64,000 bases of DNA, taken from assembly GCA_009859145.1 (NCBI GenBank), contig VRVR01000001.1:124001-188000 (forward strand), given 5' to 3'. The translations under genes and the position numbers were made by a program. This stretch comes from Andalucia godoyi (taxonomy: Eukaryota; Discoba; Jakobea; Jakobida; Andaluciidae). The notes beneath the pieces were generated by a model, which made no database searches, was not told the origin of the DNA, and was given only the letters and a program-made list of their open reading frames with translations. Positions within the stretch are counted from its first letter, which is position 1. The number at the start of each line of letters is the position of its first letter. This document shows positions 18,823-30,113 of the stretch, in pieces.

Positions 18823-21018
18823 ATGATGGATCCGCTGCTGCGGCTGAAAACATCTGTTTCTTCGTTTCCACAGACTCTATCTGATGAAAATGGTGCTACT
18901 CGTGTGATACACATTGGTGTTTCGTCTCCGCGGATGGATTCGGAGAGCCCGCGGGTGTCCTCTGCGAACTCCCATTATGGGATTTCTGTGATTGCGGTCG
19001 TCGATGTCAGTGGTTCGATGAAGGGTGAAGCGATCGTCACTGTTATACGTGCCCTGCAAGACACTGTAGATCTGCTTCGGCCGTTTGACATTTTCGGAAT
19101 TGTCATTTTCGCGCAGGAGTCTTATGTGCTCTTCCCTCCTGCGTACATGAATACTCACAATAAGGAGCTTGCAAAGTACGCATTGTCGTACATGGATGCT
19201 GGTGGTGGGACTTCGATTCGTGAAGGCCTTCTTCGCGGATTGGACGTCATTGTAGATTCTGCCCATTTGGCAAGGAAAATGTCATTGGATAATACGGGTT
19301 CAATCTATGACAGAAAGACCCTGTTCCATGTTTGGCTGCTTACGGATGGACAGGCCGCAGAAGATCCTGCGGAAATTGCCGACTATGAGGCGCGATTCAT
19401 GCAGCAGCACGATCTGGAGAGTTGCGTTGTGCATGGCATTGGGCTCGGCACGGATCATGACGCTTCTTTTTTGAAACAGGTCGTGTTTGGCCCATCTGGC
19501 CGTTATGTGTACATGAAAAGCCACACCGACGTCCATGATTTGCTGCAATCCATGACGGAAATGGCACAATCGGTTGTTTTTGAGCAGGTTCTGCTGAGGA
19601 TTCGAGGAATGTCATCTGCATTTCAACTCTCAACTCTGGAGACCATGTTTCCGGTCAAGACAATCTCCGCGGCGGTTCAGGGAAACCCCGATGTCTTTCA
19701 GATCAATTTGGGTCAGTTGTGCGCTGGCGAGGAACGCTCTATCCTTGCGTTTGTCCAGGACGATCGGTTCGGGGCCTGCGAAATCGCGGTGGAAGCAGTA
19801 GATGCGTGCAGCAAACAGCAGAAGTTCATCGCGCTTGATACGGCTGAATTGATAGGGTCTCACGAGGAAGTCAAATCAGCCGTCGAAGCCCATGTGGAAC
19901 ACATCATGACACGCGAGCTGCAGTCGATCGAAGAAACATTTGTGAAGGGCCGGATGGTTCCGGATGACCAAAGGATGTCGAAATGCATCTCCGATTCCCT
20001 CTCCAAGATATCCAACACGCTGTGCGCAGCCAAAAGCTTTGTGGCTACAGACGGGAATGGAGATCTCGAATCCTCTGTTCGGCTTGCTGACGTGTCCAAA
20101 CAGCTGTTTTTCCTGGAAGACAAGCTGCATAGCGCCCTGAATGTCATTGCGGCGGATCCTCAATCGCCAAGCGCTGCGACGTCCAGAGCCCCGGCTCCCC
20201 TCAACTCAAAGGACGTCTCACCCTCGCTGGACTCATGCTCCAATGGTGCCTCCACGCGCAGTGGGAAGGTGGCAGATGCTCTTTCGACGGTGGTGCATTT
20301 AGGCTATGCGTACGAAAGACAGCAACGCACTTCCCGCTGTTCGGATTTCTCCGCTTTGCTGAAAAGTGAGATCACGTCGGCCCGTCAGAACCTGCGTCGC
20401 ATCAGTGTTACGAAGCAGTTGGCAGAGAGAGCCGTCGCCATTGCTTCCATTCCCGACGACATCATGAAAGGCGTCTTTGGTTTGGGCGAACAGCTGCATC
20501 GCGTCGTGGAATCACACATCAATTCCGTCGATGTTGTGCTTGCTGCATGTGCCTATGCAGCATCAAATGTCGGCCCACTGACGCGAACAATACCCGGTGA
20601 ATGCGGCTGTTCTTGGATGGAATTCATGTACAGCCCCCTGTGTTCGGACTTCATAGCTGCGTTGGGGTGTGCCGCAACCAAGACTGACCAAGTCTGGCTG
20701 TCGCTGCTTGGGTTGTTCAGCCAGGGACTCGAGGAAGACTGCCTTGTTGTATCCGAAGCTCTCTGCAAAAAAGGTGTTTATGGAATCCTTAAAGACGTCA
20801 TCCACCAACAGTTTTCCCACCGCGGAAGCCTCTGTACATCTCTTCAGTTCATCACAAACACACTGGAATTGATGAGCGAGCAAAATTTACCTCGCAACAC
20901 CATCATCAATGAGTTGTCTATCAAGCCCATTTCTCTCAAGACTCTCGAAATCTATTATGCGGGTGACAATGATATCATCAAGTCTTGTGAGAAACTGCGA
21001 TCTTTGCTGCTGTTCTAA
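18823..21018 (+). CDS. von Willebrand factor A-domain protein
   Basis: 731 residues from the ATG at 18823. The frame continues upstream to 18664 without an ATG, through sequence that looks like a 5' leader or intron. The VWA domain spans about 50-240 and has a complete MIDAS metal site: DVSGSM (~63), a Thr in GGGTSIREGL (~128) and LTDGQ (~170). It most resembles cytoplasmic VWA proteins of the copine/WAV3 type. No RING finger, C2 domain or transmembrane segment is visible. The remaining ~480 residues appear beta-rich then alpha-helical, and I do not recognise them. The domain normally binds a protein ligand through Mg2+. The role here is unknown. Confidence 0.8.
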   Translation: MMDPLLRLKTSVSSFPQTLSDENGATRVIHIGVSSPRMDSESPRVSSANSHYGISVIAVVDVSGSMKGEAIVTVIRALQDTVDLLRPFDIFGIVIFAQESYVLFPPAYMNTHNKELAKYALSYMDAGGGTSIREGLLRGLDVIVDSAHLARKMSLDNTGSIYDRKTLFHVWLLTDGQAAEDPAEIADYEARFMQQHDLESCVVHGIGLGTDHDASFLKQVVFGPSGRYVYMKSHTDVHDLLQSMTEMAQSVVFEQVLLRIRGMSSAFQLSTLETMFPVKTISAAVQGNPDVFQINLGQLCAGEERSILAFVQDDRFGACEIAVEAVDACSKQQKFIALDTAELIGSHEEVKSAVEAHVEHIMTRELQSIEETFVKGRMVPDDQRMSKCISDSLSKISNTLCAAKSFVATDGNGDLESSVRLADVSKQLFFLEDKLHSALNVIAADPQSPSAATSRAPAPLNSKDVSPSLDSCSNGASTRSGKVADALSTVVHLGYAYERQQRTSRCSDFSALLKSEITSARQNLRRISVTKQLAERAVAIASIPDDIMKGVFGLGEQLHRVVESHINSVDVVLAACAYAASNVGPLTRTIPGECGCSWMEFMYSPLCSDFIAALGCAATKTDQVWLSLLGLFSQGLEEDCLVVSEALCKKGVYGILKDVIHQQFSHRGSLCTSLQFITNTLELMSEQNLPRNTIINELSIKPISLKTLEIYYAGDNDIIKSCEKLRSLLLF

Positions 21019-21396
21019 ACGAGGTCTGCTACGCACAGACATAGACAGAGAGAAAGAAAGAGGAAGAGTGAGTGAGAGAGAGAGAGAGAGAGAGAGCCCG
21101 TTTTGCGAGTTGTGTGACAGGTAAAATAATCGAGGTTTTATTCTCAAACGCGGTTGTAAAAAACGGTATCCTTCGCCGATCCCCCAAAACGAAAAAAGAC
21201 TTGAAGGTTCAAGATGAGAGAAAGACCGCGTTTTGGTTTTTGTTTTTGTTTTTGCTTCTGTCCTTTACTTTCTTATTGCTATTTTTTTCTTTAATGTTTT
21301 TTTAAATCCCTGCATTGATTTCTTTCCTTCCTTGTTAAACACTGTTGTTTTTTTGAATATTGTTGGACGCTCATTTCTTTTCCGTGATACCTCTCA
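21019..21396. promoter_or_regulatory. intergenic region with (GA)n tract
   Basis: A 378-bp gap between the VWA stop and the RPN9 start. It has a GA run at about 21073-21098 followed by a pyrimidine-rich stretch (21240-21300). No gene is seen. Confidence 0.5.
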
Positions 21397-22751
21397 ATGA
21401 GCGCACAGGACCAGATCCGTGCTCTTGGACCGCAGTTTGCGTCGACCCTCGACTCGATACACGCGCTTGCAAACCAAAAGTATGTTCTTCTTGAAACAAT
21501 CCTTCATCGTCGTCGTCGTCGCTATGTTTCGACACTATGTGCCATTTCATTCTTTTTAAATTTGTTTGAATGCGTTGCTGACTGTCTTTGTTGTTCTTGT
21601 TGCTTTTTCGGGCAAATGTTGGTTTGTTTTGAAAATAATTTGTTTATTTTTGGGGTGTGCTTTGCGATTATTGTGATGAGAAAAAAAGGCTATGGCATCA
21701 GATGACGGATGCGCTTGAAAAGCTGCTTGTTGCGGCAGAACTTGGATTAAACCAGCTTCGGTTGCGACTGTTCAATGAATTTGTTCTTCCCAACATTCAG
21801 CGTCTGAATCCTCTTCGAGGAGCACTGCTTGCTGTGGAAGCGTCCTCACAGATCTCGTCTCCTGCAGAATCCATCCAGTTTCTACAGACCCGCATTTCTG
21901 ATCTGTCCAAGGTCAGAGAAGACTGCTCACAAGCGGACGTTGTGCTCCGTGTTGCCGTTGCTTCTGCAACATTGGCTCTTGGCTCCATAAAGGAGGCTCG
22001 TGACCTTCTTGAAGCTTGCAGGAATGACGTCGAGGGTCTTCAGGATGTGGATGAGCGCGTGTTTTCGATTGCGTACCGCGCGTCTGCTTTGTATCTCAAG
22101 CAGTACGGAACGTCTTCCGAGTTCTATCGTATGGCACTGCTGTATCTTGCCTACACTCCTATTGAAAGAATGAGTGTGGATGAGCAGCGGTTAGTTGCGT
22201 TTGACGTGGGTCTTGCGGCGCTTCTTGGTGACTCGGTCTACAACTTTGGAGAATTGCTGGCGCATCCGGCGGTGCGGTCGCTGGAGGGAACGCAGTATGA
22301 ATGGCTGGCAAAAATGTTGGTTGCCTTCCACAGAGGGGACATTGTGGCGTATGAAAATCTAGTCGCGAGCCATAGAACGCAAATGGAAGCACTGCCGGTA
22401 CTGCTGAACAATGCTGCACAGCTGAAGACAAAAATCCAGCTCATGGCGCTCGTCGAGCTTGTGTTCCGAAGATTCCCGGGACAGCGTGAGCTGCCGTTTT
22501 CTGATGTCGCGTGCGTGACGAACGAGCCAGTCGACCTCGTCGAAGTGCTTGTGATGAAGGCTCTCTCTCTCGATCTCATCCGCGGATCAATCGACCAGGT
22601 TCTCCAAACCATCCGTGTGGAATGGGTCCAACCACGCGTCTTGGACCGAACACAAATCCGTGCTGTCCGCGAAAAGTTCGACCACTGGATTAACAATGTC
22701 CACGAAGCACTTGTATTCCTCGAAAAGGAAACACCAGAACTCGTCGCTTAA
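21397..22751 (+). CDS. RPN9: 26S proteasome lid subunit RPN9/PSMD13, 2 exons
   Basis: Exons are 21397-21479 and 21689-22751 (381 residues). The 209-nt intron starts GTATGT. The acceptor at 21688 was chosen because it joins ...LANQK to LWHQMTDALEKL, the conserved start of PSMD13. Family-matching stretches include LFNEFVLPNIQRLNPL, LGLAALLGD-type GLAALLGDSVYNFGELLAHP, LLVMKALSLDLIRGSIDQV and WVQPRVLDRTQI. The C-terminal PCI domain lies at about 200-360. Length equals the usual 376-395 residues. It is a structural subunit of the regulatory particle lid that holds RPN10/RPN11 neighbours in place. No odd features are seen. Confidence 0.95.
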
Positions 22752-22775
22752 ACCACGCTCCTCTCCCTATCATAA

Positions 22776-23225
22776 ACTGTTGCCACTTGTTGCGATATGA
22801 TGACGCAATCTAAAGCGCACGCAAACAAACACACTGCCACGCGCTCATGCGCATGCGTCTGTCATCTTAATCAACTCCGTCACACGATGCCCGATTCGTT
22901 TCGCCCCATTTTGGTCATAAAACCCCTATATAAATATGCCACCGCGTTGCATTCTCGCACACCGACGCTCATTTCATGTCTTTATTTTTATTGTCCATGC
23001 AACGCACCATATACGTCACGCCCGCAACGCTGCACAAGACCCATGACATCTCCATCGCCGCCATGAAAGATCCGCAGCATCTACATCTATCTTAAGAGCG
23101 TCTCTCATGCCGAGGGGCGTGTTGGGGCCTACCCCCTTCCCAATCATGCTGTGCATGCTGGGTTGCTACATGGATTATGGGTGATCAGCGATGATTATCC
23201 GTGGTTAGTGTACAATGTAGACGCT
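22776..23225 (+). repeat. 450-bp dispersed repeat, copy A (inverted partner at 35.3 kb)
   Basis: Nearly identical (only scattered substitutions and one-base indels) to 35348-35799 on the opposite strand. It includes a TATA-like box at 22927-22936, about 200 nt of downstream sequence, a 32-codon frame starting MQRTIYVT that is intact in both copies, and a region homologous to the small ORF at 17.9 kb. No terminal inverted repeats and no target-site duplication are seen at the edges. Confidence 0.85.
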
Positions 23226-23525
23226 CCCGACGCAAGAAGTGAAAAAAAGGGACAAAATCCGTCGTAAGCATTTAATCGCTGCTATCCTCATTTCCCCCCG
23301 TTTTCTAGTGGTTTCTCCTACACGTGCACTACAAGTCCACAACATCGTTATTCTGAGAGAACACAAACGAGAGTCGCTGAGAATTGAGACGTGCGCACAC
23401 CGACGTACACCAACACGAACACGAGCAGGAGACGAGACGAGACGATTTCGGCCGAGTCTTTTATTTTTCCTCCTCTTTTTTTCTCTTCTTTTATTCTGCG
23501 ATGCATAGATTATCGTGACTGATTC

Positions 23526-25394
23526 ATGAGCTTCTCCAAAGCAAAGCGGGATGCAGCATTCTGCTATTTCTCTAAAGATGGCGCAAATCCAGATTCCCAC
23601 CGCGACCTATGTCTCGGCAACATCCGCTTGTACATCGTTGCGTTTGTGGGCAATGTGTGCTCGCCTTCCGCATGCGACTCCATGAACTCGCTCATTGGAT
23701 GCAGCGCGTTCGATTCAAAAGAAAGATCGGATGTCGCATTCGTCGAGTCCTTTGTGCACTTCGATCGAAACACTATTTATTTGCGCGTTGTTACGCCTTT
23801 CCGATCCAACGACCTCCAGTCATTCTTCTTGGATACAGGTGCAATTTCTTCCGTATGCGTGTTTTCCCGCTCTGTGTTTACCTTGTGTCGTTTTTCTGCG
23901 ATGATGGGGTTTTGTTTGCCGGTTTTTTATTACAAGTATGCGTGTTGCTTATGTATAATGCTGCTATTCAGTCTGGCCATGGTGGATTGTGGGAAAGTTC
24001 CATCCGGGCGCTGCTGTTCGCGTTTTATTCTTCTCATGTGGTCCTTGTATGTCGTTTTCCCCGGTTCTTCTTCTGCATCTACCAGTGCCGCTGCTACTAC
24101 AACCTCCTCGTTTTCTTCTTCCTTTTGTATTGCTCAACAAGCGCGGTGTGCGGCAAGAATTTTTGCAGAATCACGAACACCAATACGGACACTGACGCTG
24201 GCAACGAATTTTTTTTAAATGTAGTTTATGGTGGATGGAAACAAACATCCTGCAACGTCTCTGCTTCGGGATTTGAGTGTGATTTCGCGCCCAATACCAC
24301 AGTTGAATGCGTGGCTGCATGACAAGGTGGATGTGCCGTGCGTTTCCATAGTTCACTATAATTCTGAGCCGTTACCATCCAAAGCGGAGGCGGGAATCGC
24401 GATGGTCGGGAACCCTGTCTACGAAGGACAGCGTCCGTTTGCGGGTTTACCAGCTCCTGCGATCGCACAGAGTAATCCTGTGCCGCAACTGCAACCTGTT
24501 CCACAGCAGCAAAAGATTCTGTCAAGACCATCGACGACGGCAACGAAGGAAATAGCGTTGCAGTTTGGAGTGAAGCGGCTCGAGAACGATTATCGAGGTC
24601 TGCTGAAAAACATGCGGCAGTCAAAGCAGTATCGATTTTGCTTTGATCCAAATAACGTTGCTTTTTGCTTGCCGCGGAAGGGAACGTTCTCCGAAATGTT
24701 TGATGACAGCAGTGGCCAAATCATGAAGTTCCTTGACGAGCAGTTTGTCTATTTTCGAAAACACGCAGCACATCGGAAGGGCGCCGAGTTTCCGACTGGT
24801 GTCGAGTGGTTTGCCAGATCCAAGGAATTGTGCAAAGCTTGCTTCGCAGACCTGGACGTTGCCGAACTGCTCAGCCTGTTTCCGACAAACTCTCTCAGTC
24901 GCGCTCGATGTGCGGCCGCTTTCCAAACAGCAAGAATTGAACTGATGAATGCATTTGCTGTGCAAGCAACTGCGTCGTCCACCAGCACCAAGGCTCTCGA
25001 GGCACAGATTGAATGCATTGTTCGCAACTATCACCGACTTGCGTGCGGTCCGGAGCGCAAAAAATTCGATCAGATGCTGTGGTCTGAAATTCAGGGATTC
25101 GCGGCGGGAAGGCCTCTGATAGTTCAACAAGATCCTCAAGATATTGAAGATTCTGGACTTTCCGACGAGGATGAATCAGATGTTCTTGGAGTGGCCTCGA
25201 GATTGCAAGAATTAACGGTGCCTTCCGAACCCTTGGAACATGTAGCGGGCCGACCACGTAAGAACGGTCGTGCGGCAAAGTCGCTGGACATGATTCCGGA
25301 ATCTCGGCAGTCGCCCCAACCTCCTGCTCCGCAAGTCCGTCAACGAGAATTTCAACCCAATCGTCGAGGTCTTAACGGAAAATCACGCAAATAA
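23526..25394 (+). CDS. SMG8: SMG8-like nonsense-mediated decay factor, short form, 3 exons
   Basis: Exons are 23526-23852, 23972-24046 and 24225-25394 (523 residues). Donors are GTATGC and GTATGT, all phase 0. The assignment rests on three segments in family order. An N-terminal NTPase-like stretch comes first (LYIVAFVGN...CDSMNSLIGC). The small second exon encodes IRALLFAFYSSHVVLV, very like SMG8's RALLFLF-CHV segment. A third stretch reads ARCAAAFQTAR...LACGPERKKFDQMLWSEIQGFAAGR, matching SMG8's C-x-ARGPA-x-KF-x-GRQLC region. SMG8 with SMG9 restrains the PIKK kinase SMG1 in NMD. The protein is about half the human length and lacks the Cys-rich C-terminal region. Whether a further gene part was lost is not visible here. 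Confidence 0.65.
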
Positions 25395-25545
25395 ACACAA
25401 TGCGCTTTCAAGATGGGGAGGGGGGGGAACCAGAATTCTTGTTTATTTACAGACATGCTATCCGGACAGGGCTGTGTTTGTATTAGATTACCACAAACTC
25501 CTGGAAAGAGACAAACGGCACAACGAGTCGTCGCGCATTCCGGAA

Positions 25546-27562
25546 CTACTGGAAGAAGTCGCGATAGTCTTCTCGATGGGCAAGGTCTGTATCTCCGCTG
25601 TCGCCAGAACCCGAAGTGTCGCGCTTCTTCTTGGGTGAAGCGTCGCCGGTAGAATTGATGTGCGACCGGAACATGACCGGCTTGCCGGTTTTCTTTTGGA
25701 CCGGCGCTTGCGACCGTTCCAGCGCACGCTTCACTCTATCCTCCTGCAGCTTCTTCGACTGCTCCAATTTCTCCTCCCGAATCCTCTGCCTTCTTTCCTT
25801 CTCGCGAGCTTTTTCGAGTGCCTCAACTCCTTCTGGATCCATCTGGTCGGATTCGATGATGAGTTCCTCCAGTTTCCGCTCAATATTCCGCAGCATGTCC
25901 AACGTCGAAAGCTTCGCATCGTTTTCGTATCCGGCTTGCCGATACACTTCAAGAACCTTGGCATTGAGTTCATTCAACACACGATCTGCAGCATTTGAAG
26001 ACACATTCTGTTCTGCCTTCGAGGTAAACCCCGAGATCTTTTCCTTTTCATGCTGAATCGAAACCTCAAGAGACTGAATCTGGCCTTCCAAGGACGAGGA
26101 CTCGGTTTCAAGCTTCCTTTTTGCCTCATTGTACTTTGTGCGAATTTCCTCAAGAGCCTCTTCGGTTTCCTGAGAGTTCTGAATCAAGAACAGGTTGCTT
26201 TCTTCCAATGATGCAAAAATATCGAGCAGCTGTTGTGGATCTGCAAAATACATGGGCAGCTCCGCATCGTCCACCTGAATTTCCTCCAACTTTGGTCTTT
26301 CTTTTCCCGCACGAACATTCCTCTTTTTCGCAGCTCCGGCAAGAGTCTTTTCGGAAGACTTGGGGCGTTCTTGCGGCACGCCGGTTCCTTGCTGTTGCGC
26401 AGTCTCCCATTCTTCCACAGACTTTTGGAACTTTGATTTTCGCAGCAACTCACGCTGCTCCATTTTCCAGTCTTCCGGAGTCAGACTTAGCAGAAAATCC
26501 TTGTACCTTCGCCACTCCTCAAGCTTCTCTTCGTCTGTGCTCATCTGTGATTTAATTGCCTGGATCTGCGCATTCAGCCGCTTGATCTCGGCAACCTTGT
26601 CCGCCTTTTCCTTTGTTTGAGCCTCGGCTTTCCGCATTGCTTCGACGGCTTTCATGTCATTGTCCTTGAGAAATTCGTCAAATTTCTGTGCATTTTCCTC
26701 CAGCAACTCTTCGTCCTCCCTCAGTTTACGCTCGCGTTCAGTTGCCTTGTCTTCAAGGTTTCTGATTTCCGATCTCTTCGCATCAAGACTCATCTGCACC
26801 AAGAACATTTCCCTCTTCTTTGCAATGTACTCTGCAAGGTTTTCCTTTTCTTTGGGCAACACAGAGTCTCTCTGGCGCGAAAGCAAAGGCTCCAACGCCT
26901 GTCGAAGTGTTTCTTCTCGCCGCAAATCTTCTTCCGTCAATTCCAAATCATCATCTTCAGGCCGATCACGCAGAGTAATCTCACGAGTCTTCGAGAGCGT
27001 CTTTTCCGTAATTGACATGTTCTGAAACTTGATTCGCTCTTCTGTTTTTCGCTGCCGCTCCTTATCACGAAGAATGAAGACTTCTTCTTCAGAAGGAACT
27101 GTAAACGGATTGTCCTCCGCAAGCCCACTCATCGACGAGCTTGCAGAAGACGACATTCGAGCTCGAGACCCAGCTCCAGACGCCCTTGACGCACCAAGAC
27201 TCGACGGTGCTCCTAGATTCGACGCAGGTCCTTTTGGAACCACTTTCGGAGTAGACTTCTTCAGTGCCGATATGAAGTGCAACAACACAGAAAAGATGAA
27301 GGGATGGGAACCAGCACCAAGAACAGTGGTATGAGTAAGAACAACAGCAATAACAACAACCAGAAGAAGAAGAAGAAGCAGAAGAAGAAGAAAGCCGACG
27401 ACGAAAGGAAAATGATCAGAATCACATTGTCGTAATGAAAATGAAGACGTAAAGGTGTACATTGCAACAAGAACGATTTGAAAAACGAAAAAGGGAAAAG
27501 AGGGGGGAAAGTATGCATACACTCAACGAAGAAGAGGCGTGCGTTTGTCTTGATGCGGACAT
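25546..27562 (-). CDS. CFAP100: ciliary coiled-coil protein CFAP100 (CCDC37/MIA1), 2 exons
   Basis: Exon 1 is 27562-27521 (14 codons, MSASRQTHASSSLS) and exon 2 is 27258-25546 (584 residues in all, human about 611). The 262-nt intron starts GTATGC and includes the microsatellite-like leucine/valine-coding stretch that an unspliced reading would translate. Family signatures are NPFTVPSEEEVFILRDKER, EYIAKKREMFLVQMSLDAKR, ENAQKFDEFLKDND and LTPEDW. The rest is almost continuous coiled coil. CFAP100 pairs with CFAP73 in the modifier-of-inner-arms complex on the axoneme, regulating the I1 inner dynein arm. This shows that the organism builds motile cilia. The 5' flank holds element copy 2. Confidence 0.9.
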
Positions 27563-27783
27563 CTGTCTCCAAGTACAAATGAATCAATAATAATAATAAT
27601 AATAGTAATAATAATAATAATAGTAATAATAGTAATAATAGTAATCGAAACTGCTCAGCAACCGTTCAGTAATAAATACGGAACGAGAGTGAGAAAACCG
27701 TGGTTGGGGTTTTTCACGAACGTTGAAGACAAAAGGCACGGTTGACTGCTTTGTGTATCAAACATTGACCATCAAATAATACG

Positions 27784-28334
27784 TTTATCCTACCGTAGTC
27801 AAAGTCCAGAATTTCTTTCATTCTTCACTTTTTGTTTCGTTCATTCGATTATTCTTTCTGTTTGATTTGCGTTTTTTTAATCATCGAACCGTCAAACAGC
27901 ACCTTTCGTCAAAGACAAAGACAAAGCATCGCATGGCTTCAAAGAGGGGATCTTCCCAATAAGCTCAAACCGGTCATGCCCGACGATGCCGAGAACCAAG
28001 GAATCCGTTGATCCCCTCTCGTTGGAGGCGGAAAGCAACAACAAGAAGAAGATCGTCAGACGACAACTTGCTGAGCAAGCGGATGATCATCAAATCACGA
28101 AGATGTGATCGATTGCGTGAGAACATGAGGGATCAAAGGGAAATCCGTCGTCAGCCGCGGCGTCGTTGGCGCAATGTGCAACACTGCCGACGACATTCTG
28201 TTTTCCTCCAATGTTCAATTTTGAATGTTGAATCGATTGGGGAATATGTTTGGTTGCGACGACCCTTTAATGTAGAGTTGGGTACTCGCCCCAAATTGGA
28301 TCTGTCTTCAGTGACAGCTTAGCCAATGATCAAT
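27784..28334 (-). repeat. block-conserved element, copy 2 (candidate structured ncRNA or leader)
   Basis: This is the minus-strand counterpart of 7231-7555. The central hairpin (27943-28019) is closed by AGAGGGGATC/GATCCCCTCT, ten pairs against seven in copy 1. The extra G on one arm is matched by an extra C on the other. The 3' block (27784-27822) lies about 220 nt upstream of the CFAP100 start, in the same orientation. An imperfect AAT microsatellite (about 27585-27650) lies between them. No ORF is conserved between the two copies. Confidence 0.6.
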
Positions 28335-28729
28335 CATGATTCTTTTGACGAGCGGAGGCAAGGTGACAGGGGTAGACTACGACAGTCAGCTGGAGCTTTT
28401 TTTGACGGAGAATGAAATGGGTCTTTGATAATATTATGTAGATAACGCTCGGGGGGAAAGGCTTTTTTGGAACTGGATTGCAAGAAACCTCTCTGTCTTT
28501 TCCCTGATTCCGAACGAGCAGTTTCCATGTGTGTGTGTGTGTACATATATTCTTTTGGTTTCATTTTCTTTTTTATTTTCTTTAATTTTATATTATATAT
28601 ATATATATGTTTTTAAACGTCCGTTCCTTTCCTTCATTTTCTTTCTTTTTTGTTTACTATACAACAGCCATTCGTTGACATTTTTACGCACCGCAGCTTG
28701 CTTCTGTGGAAAGGGGAGAGGGAAAAGAC
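28335..28729. promoter_or_regulatory. intergenic region with (GT)n and (TA)n tracts
   Basis: The gap before the SH3 gene. It contains GT and AT dinucleotide runs (about 28528-28610) and pyrimidine-rich sequence. No gene is seen. Confidence 0.45.
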
Positions 28730-29801
28730 ATGTCAACAATTGGAACGGGAAACGCGTACCTGGTGAAGTATCACTTCGATGCTGCTGGAGAAAACGAGCT
28801 TTCGATATATCCAAATGAAATCCTTGATGAGGTCGGTATGTTGTTGTTGTTGTTGTTCTTTTGGCTATCCTAGCGCTTCTGTGGTGTGTGTTTTTGAGTT
28901 TTTTTATATTTTCAAACGCAATATCTGACGGTTTCTTCTTTGTTTGGTTGTTTTGGTTTTTTTCCACTTTTTTTGATGACATATGGGGGGAGCAGAGGAG
29001 CCTCGAAACGATTGGGTGTTGGTTCGAAAACGAGAGTCTCCGACACAGAAAGGATATGTTCCGTTGGCTTTTGTGGAGCTGTATGATCCGAGTATACTGC
29101 GAAATGATGTGAGAGAACCGGTCCGCAGTGCTCCTAGACCACCGGGTGCATCGATTGGCTCAGGTCAAGCGGACCCACGGTCCAGTTCTCCGCTGCCTTC
29201 GCCACTGCGACCTAATCCTGGTCTTGGAAACTCGGGAAATTCCTACCGAAATACCCCAGCCTCTTCTTCGTCTTCCTCCTCTTCGACATCATCATCATCA
29301 TCACTCTCGGTGTCGGCAGCGGCAAATCAAGGGCATCACAGTAATCACCATAACACGAATAATAATACTATGGGAAGTGGATTTGATAATAACGGTGGCG
29401 CAGGAGGAGCAGGGGGCGGACTGGGAGTGCCACCACCTGCTTCGTCGGTGTTGATGGCGAAGAGACAGCAGCAACAGCAGGCAGGAATGGGCATGGGGGG
29501 GTTGTCTGGGGCATCGCCTTTACCTGCAGTTGTGGACTCGTTCAGCGAAATGCTGACGGATTTCAGAACCCGTTTGTCCAAGATTATGGAGGAGAGAGAT
29601 GAGGCGTTCCGCAAGTTGGAAAGATCAATCGGAGCAACGTCAAAAGAGATTCAGGCGTGCCAGGACCGAAATACAGGACTTACGCAGAAGATCATGGATT
29701 TGGATTCGTGGATCGAAGAAGAAAAGGCAAAATGGAGAGAGCAACTCGAAAACGAAAAGAGAAACCAGAAGCTTCGAGCTTCAAGGATGACTCCGCGATG
29801 A
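28730..29801 (+). CDS. SH3-domain protein with C-terminal coiled coil, 2 exons
   Basis: Exons are 28730-28835 and 28996-29801 (303 residues). The 160-nt intron (GTATGT...GCAG) splits the SH3 domain. Joining gives YLVKYHFDAAGENELSIYP then EILDEV-EEPRNDWVLV and GYVPLAFVEL, a complete SH3 fold at about 9-70 with ALYDY-like, W and P-x-x-F/Y elements. The central region is Ser/Asn/Gly-rich, including a poly-Ser run and a Met/Gly-rich QQQQAGMGMGG stretch. The last 95 residues are a charged coiled coil (DFRTRLSKIMEERDEAFRKLE). It is likely an adaptor that binds proline-rich partners. The multi-PH protein in this window is the kind of ligand it could bind, but that is speculation. Confidence 0.8.
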
Positions 29802-30113
29802 TCGGTGAGTCACTCTTAGTCGACGGAAAGTGGCAAGGAGACGGTACGTGTAAGATTTCCGTGAAGTGCAACGCCTCTCAGAGTATCATATTATAGGATG
29901 TACCTATTTTCCGAACAGCTTGCAGTCCACCAACGATGGATGAAGATTAAATCTTCTTTTTCTTCTTCTTACTTTTTCTTCATTCTCTCCCCCTCCCCCT
30001 CCCCCTCCCCCCTTCCTTTTTGATTTGGGGTGGGAGGTGGGTGATAAAGTGAACAGACATCAGGCATGCGGCACAAGATGGATACTCTGGCAACCCACAT
30101 CCTGATCTGAACA
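29802..30113. terminator. convergent 3' flanks
   Basis: A 312-bp gap between convergent genes. Its middle is a C-rich CCCCCT repeat (29987-30015) facing T-rich stretches. Nothing else is seen. Confidence 0.4.

Noticed and set aside
27363-27522. Leucine/valine-rich putative signal-anchor at the CFAP100 N-terminus
   Set aside because: It is intron sequence. A GTATGC donor and an in-frame AG acceptor remove it and leave a normal CFAP100.
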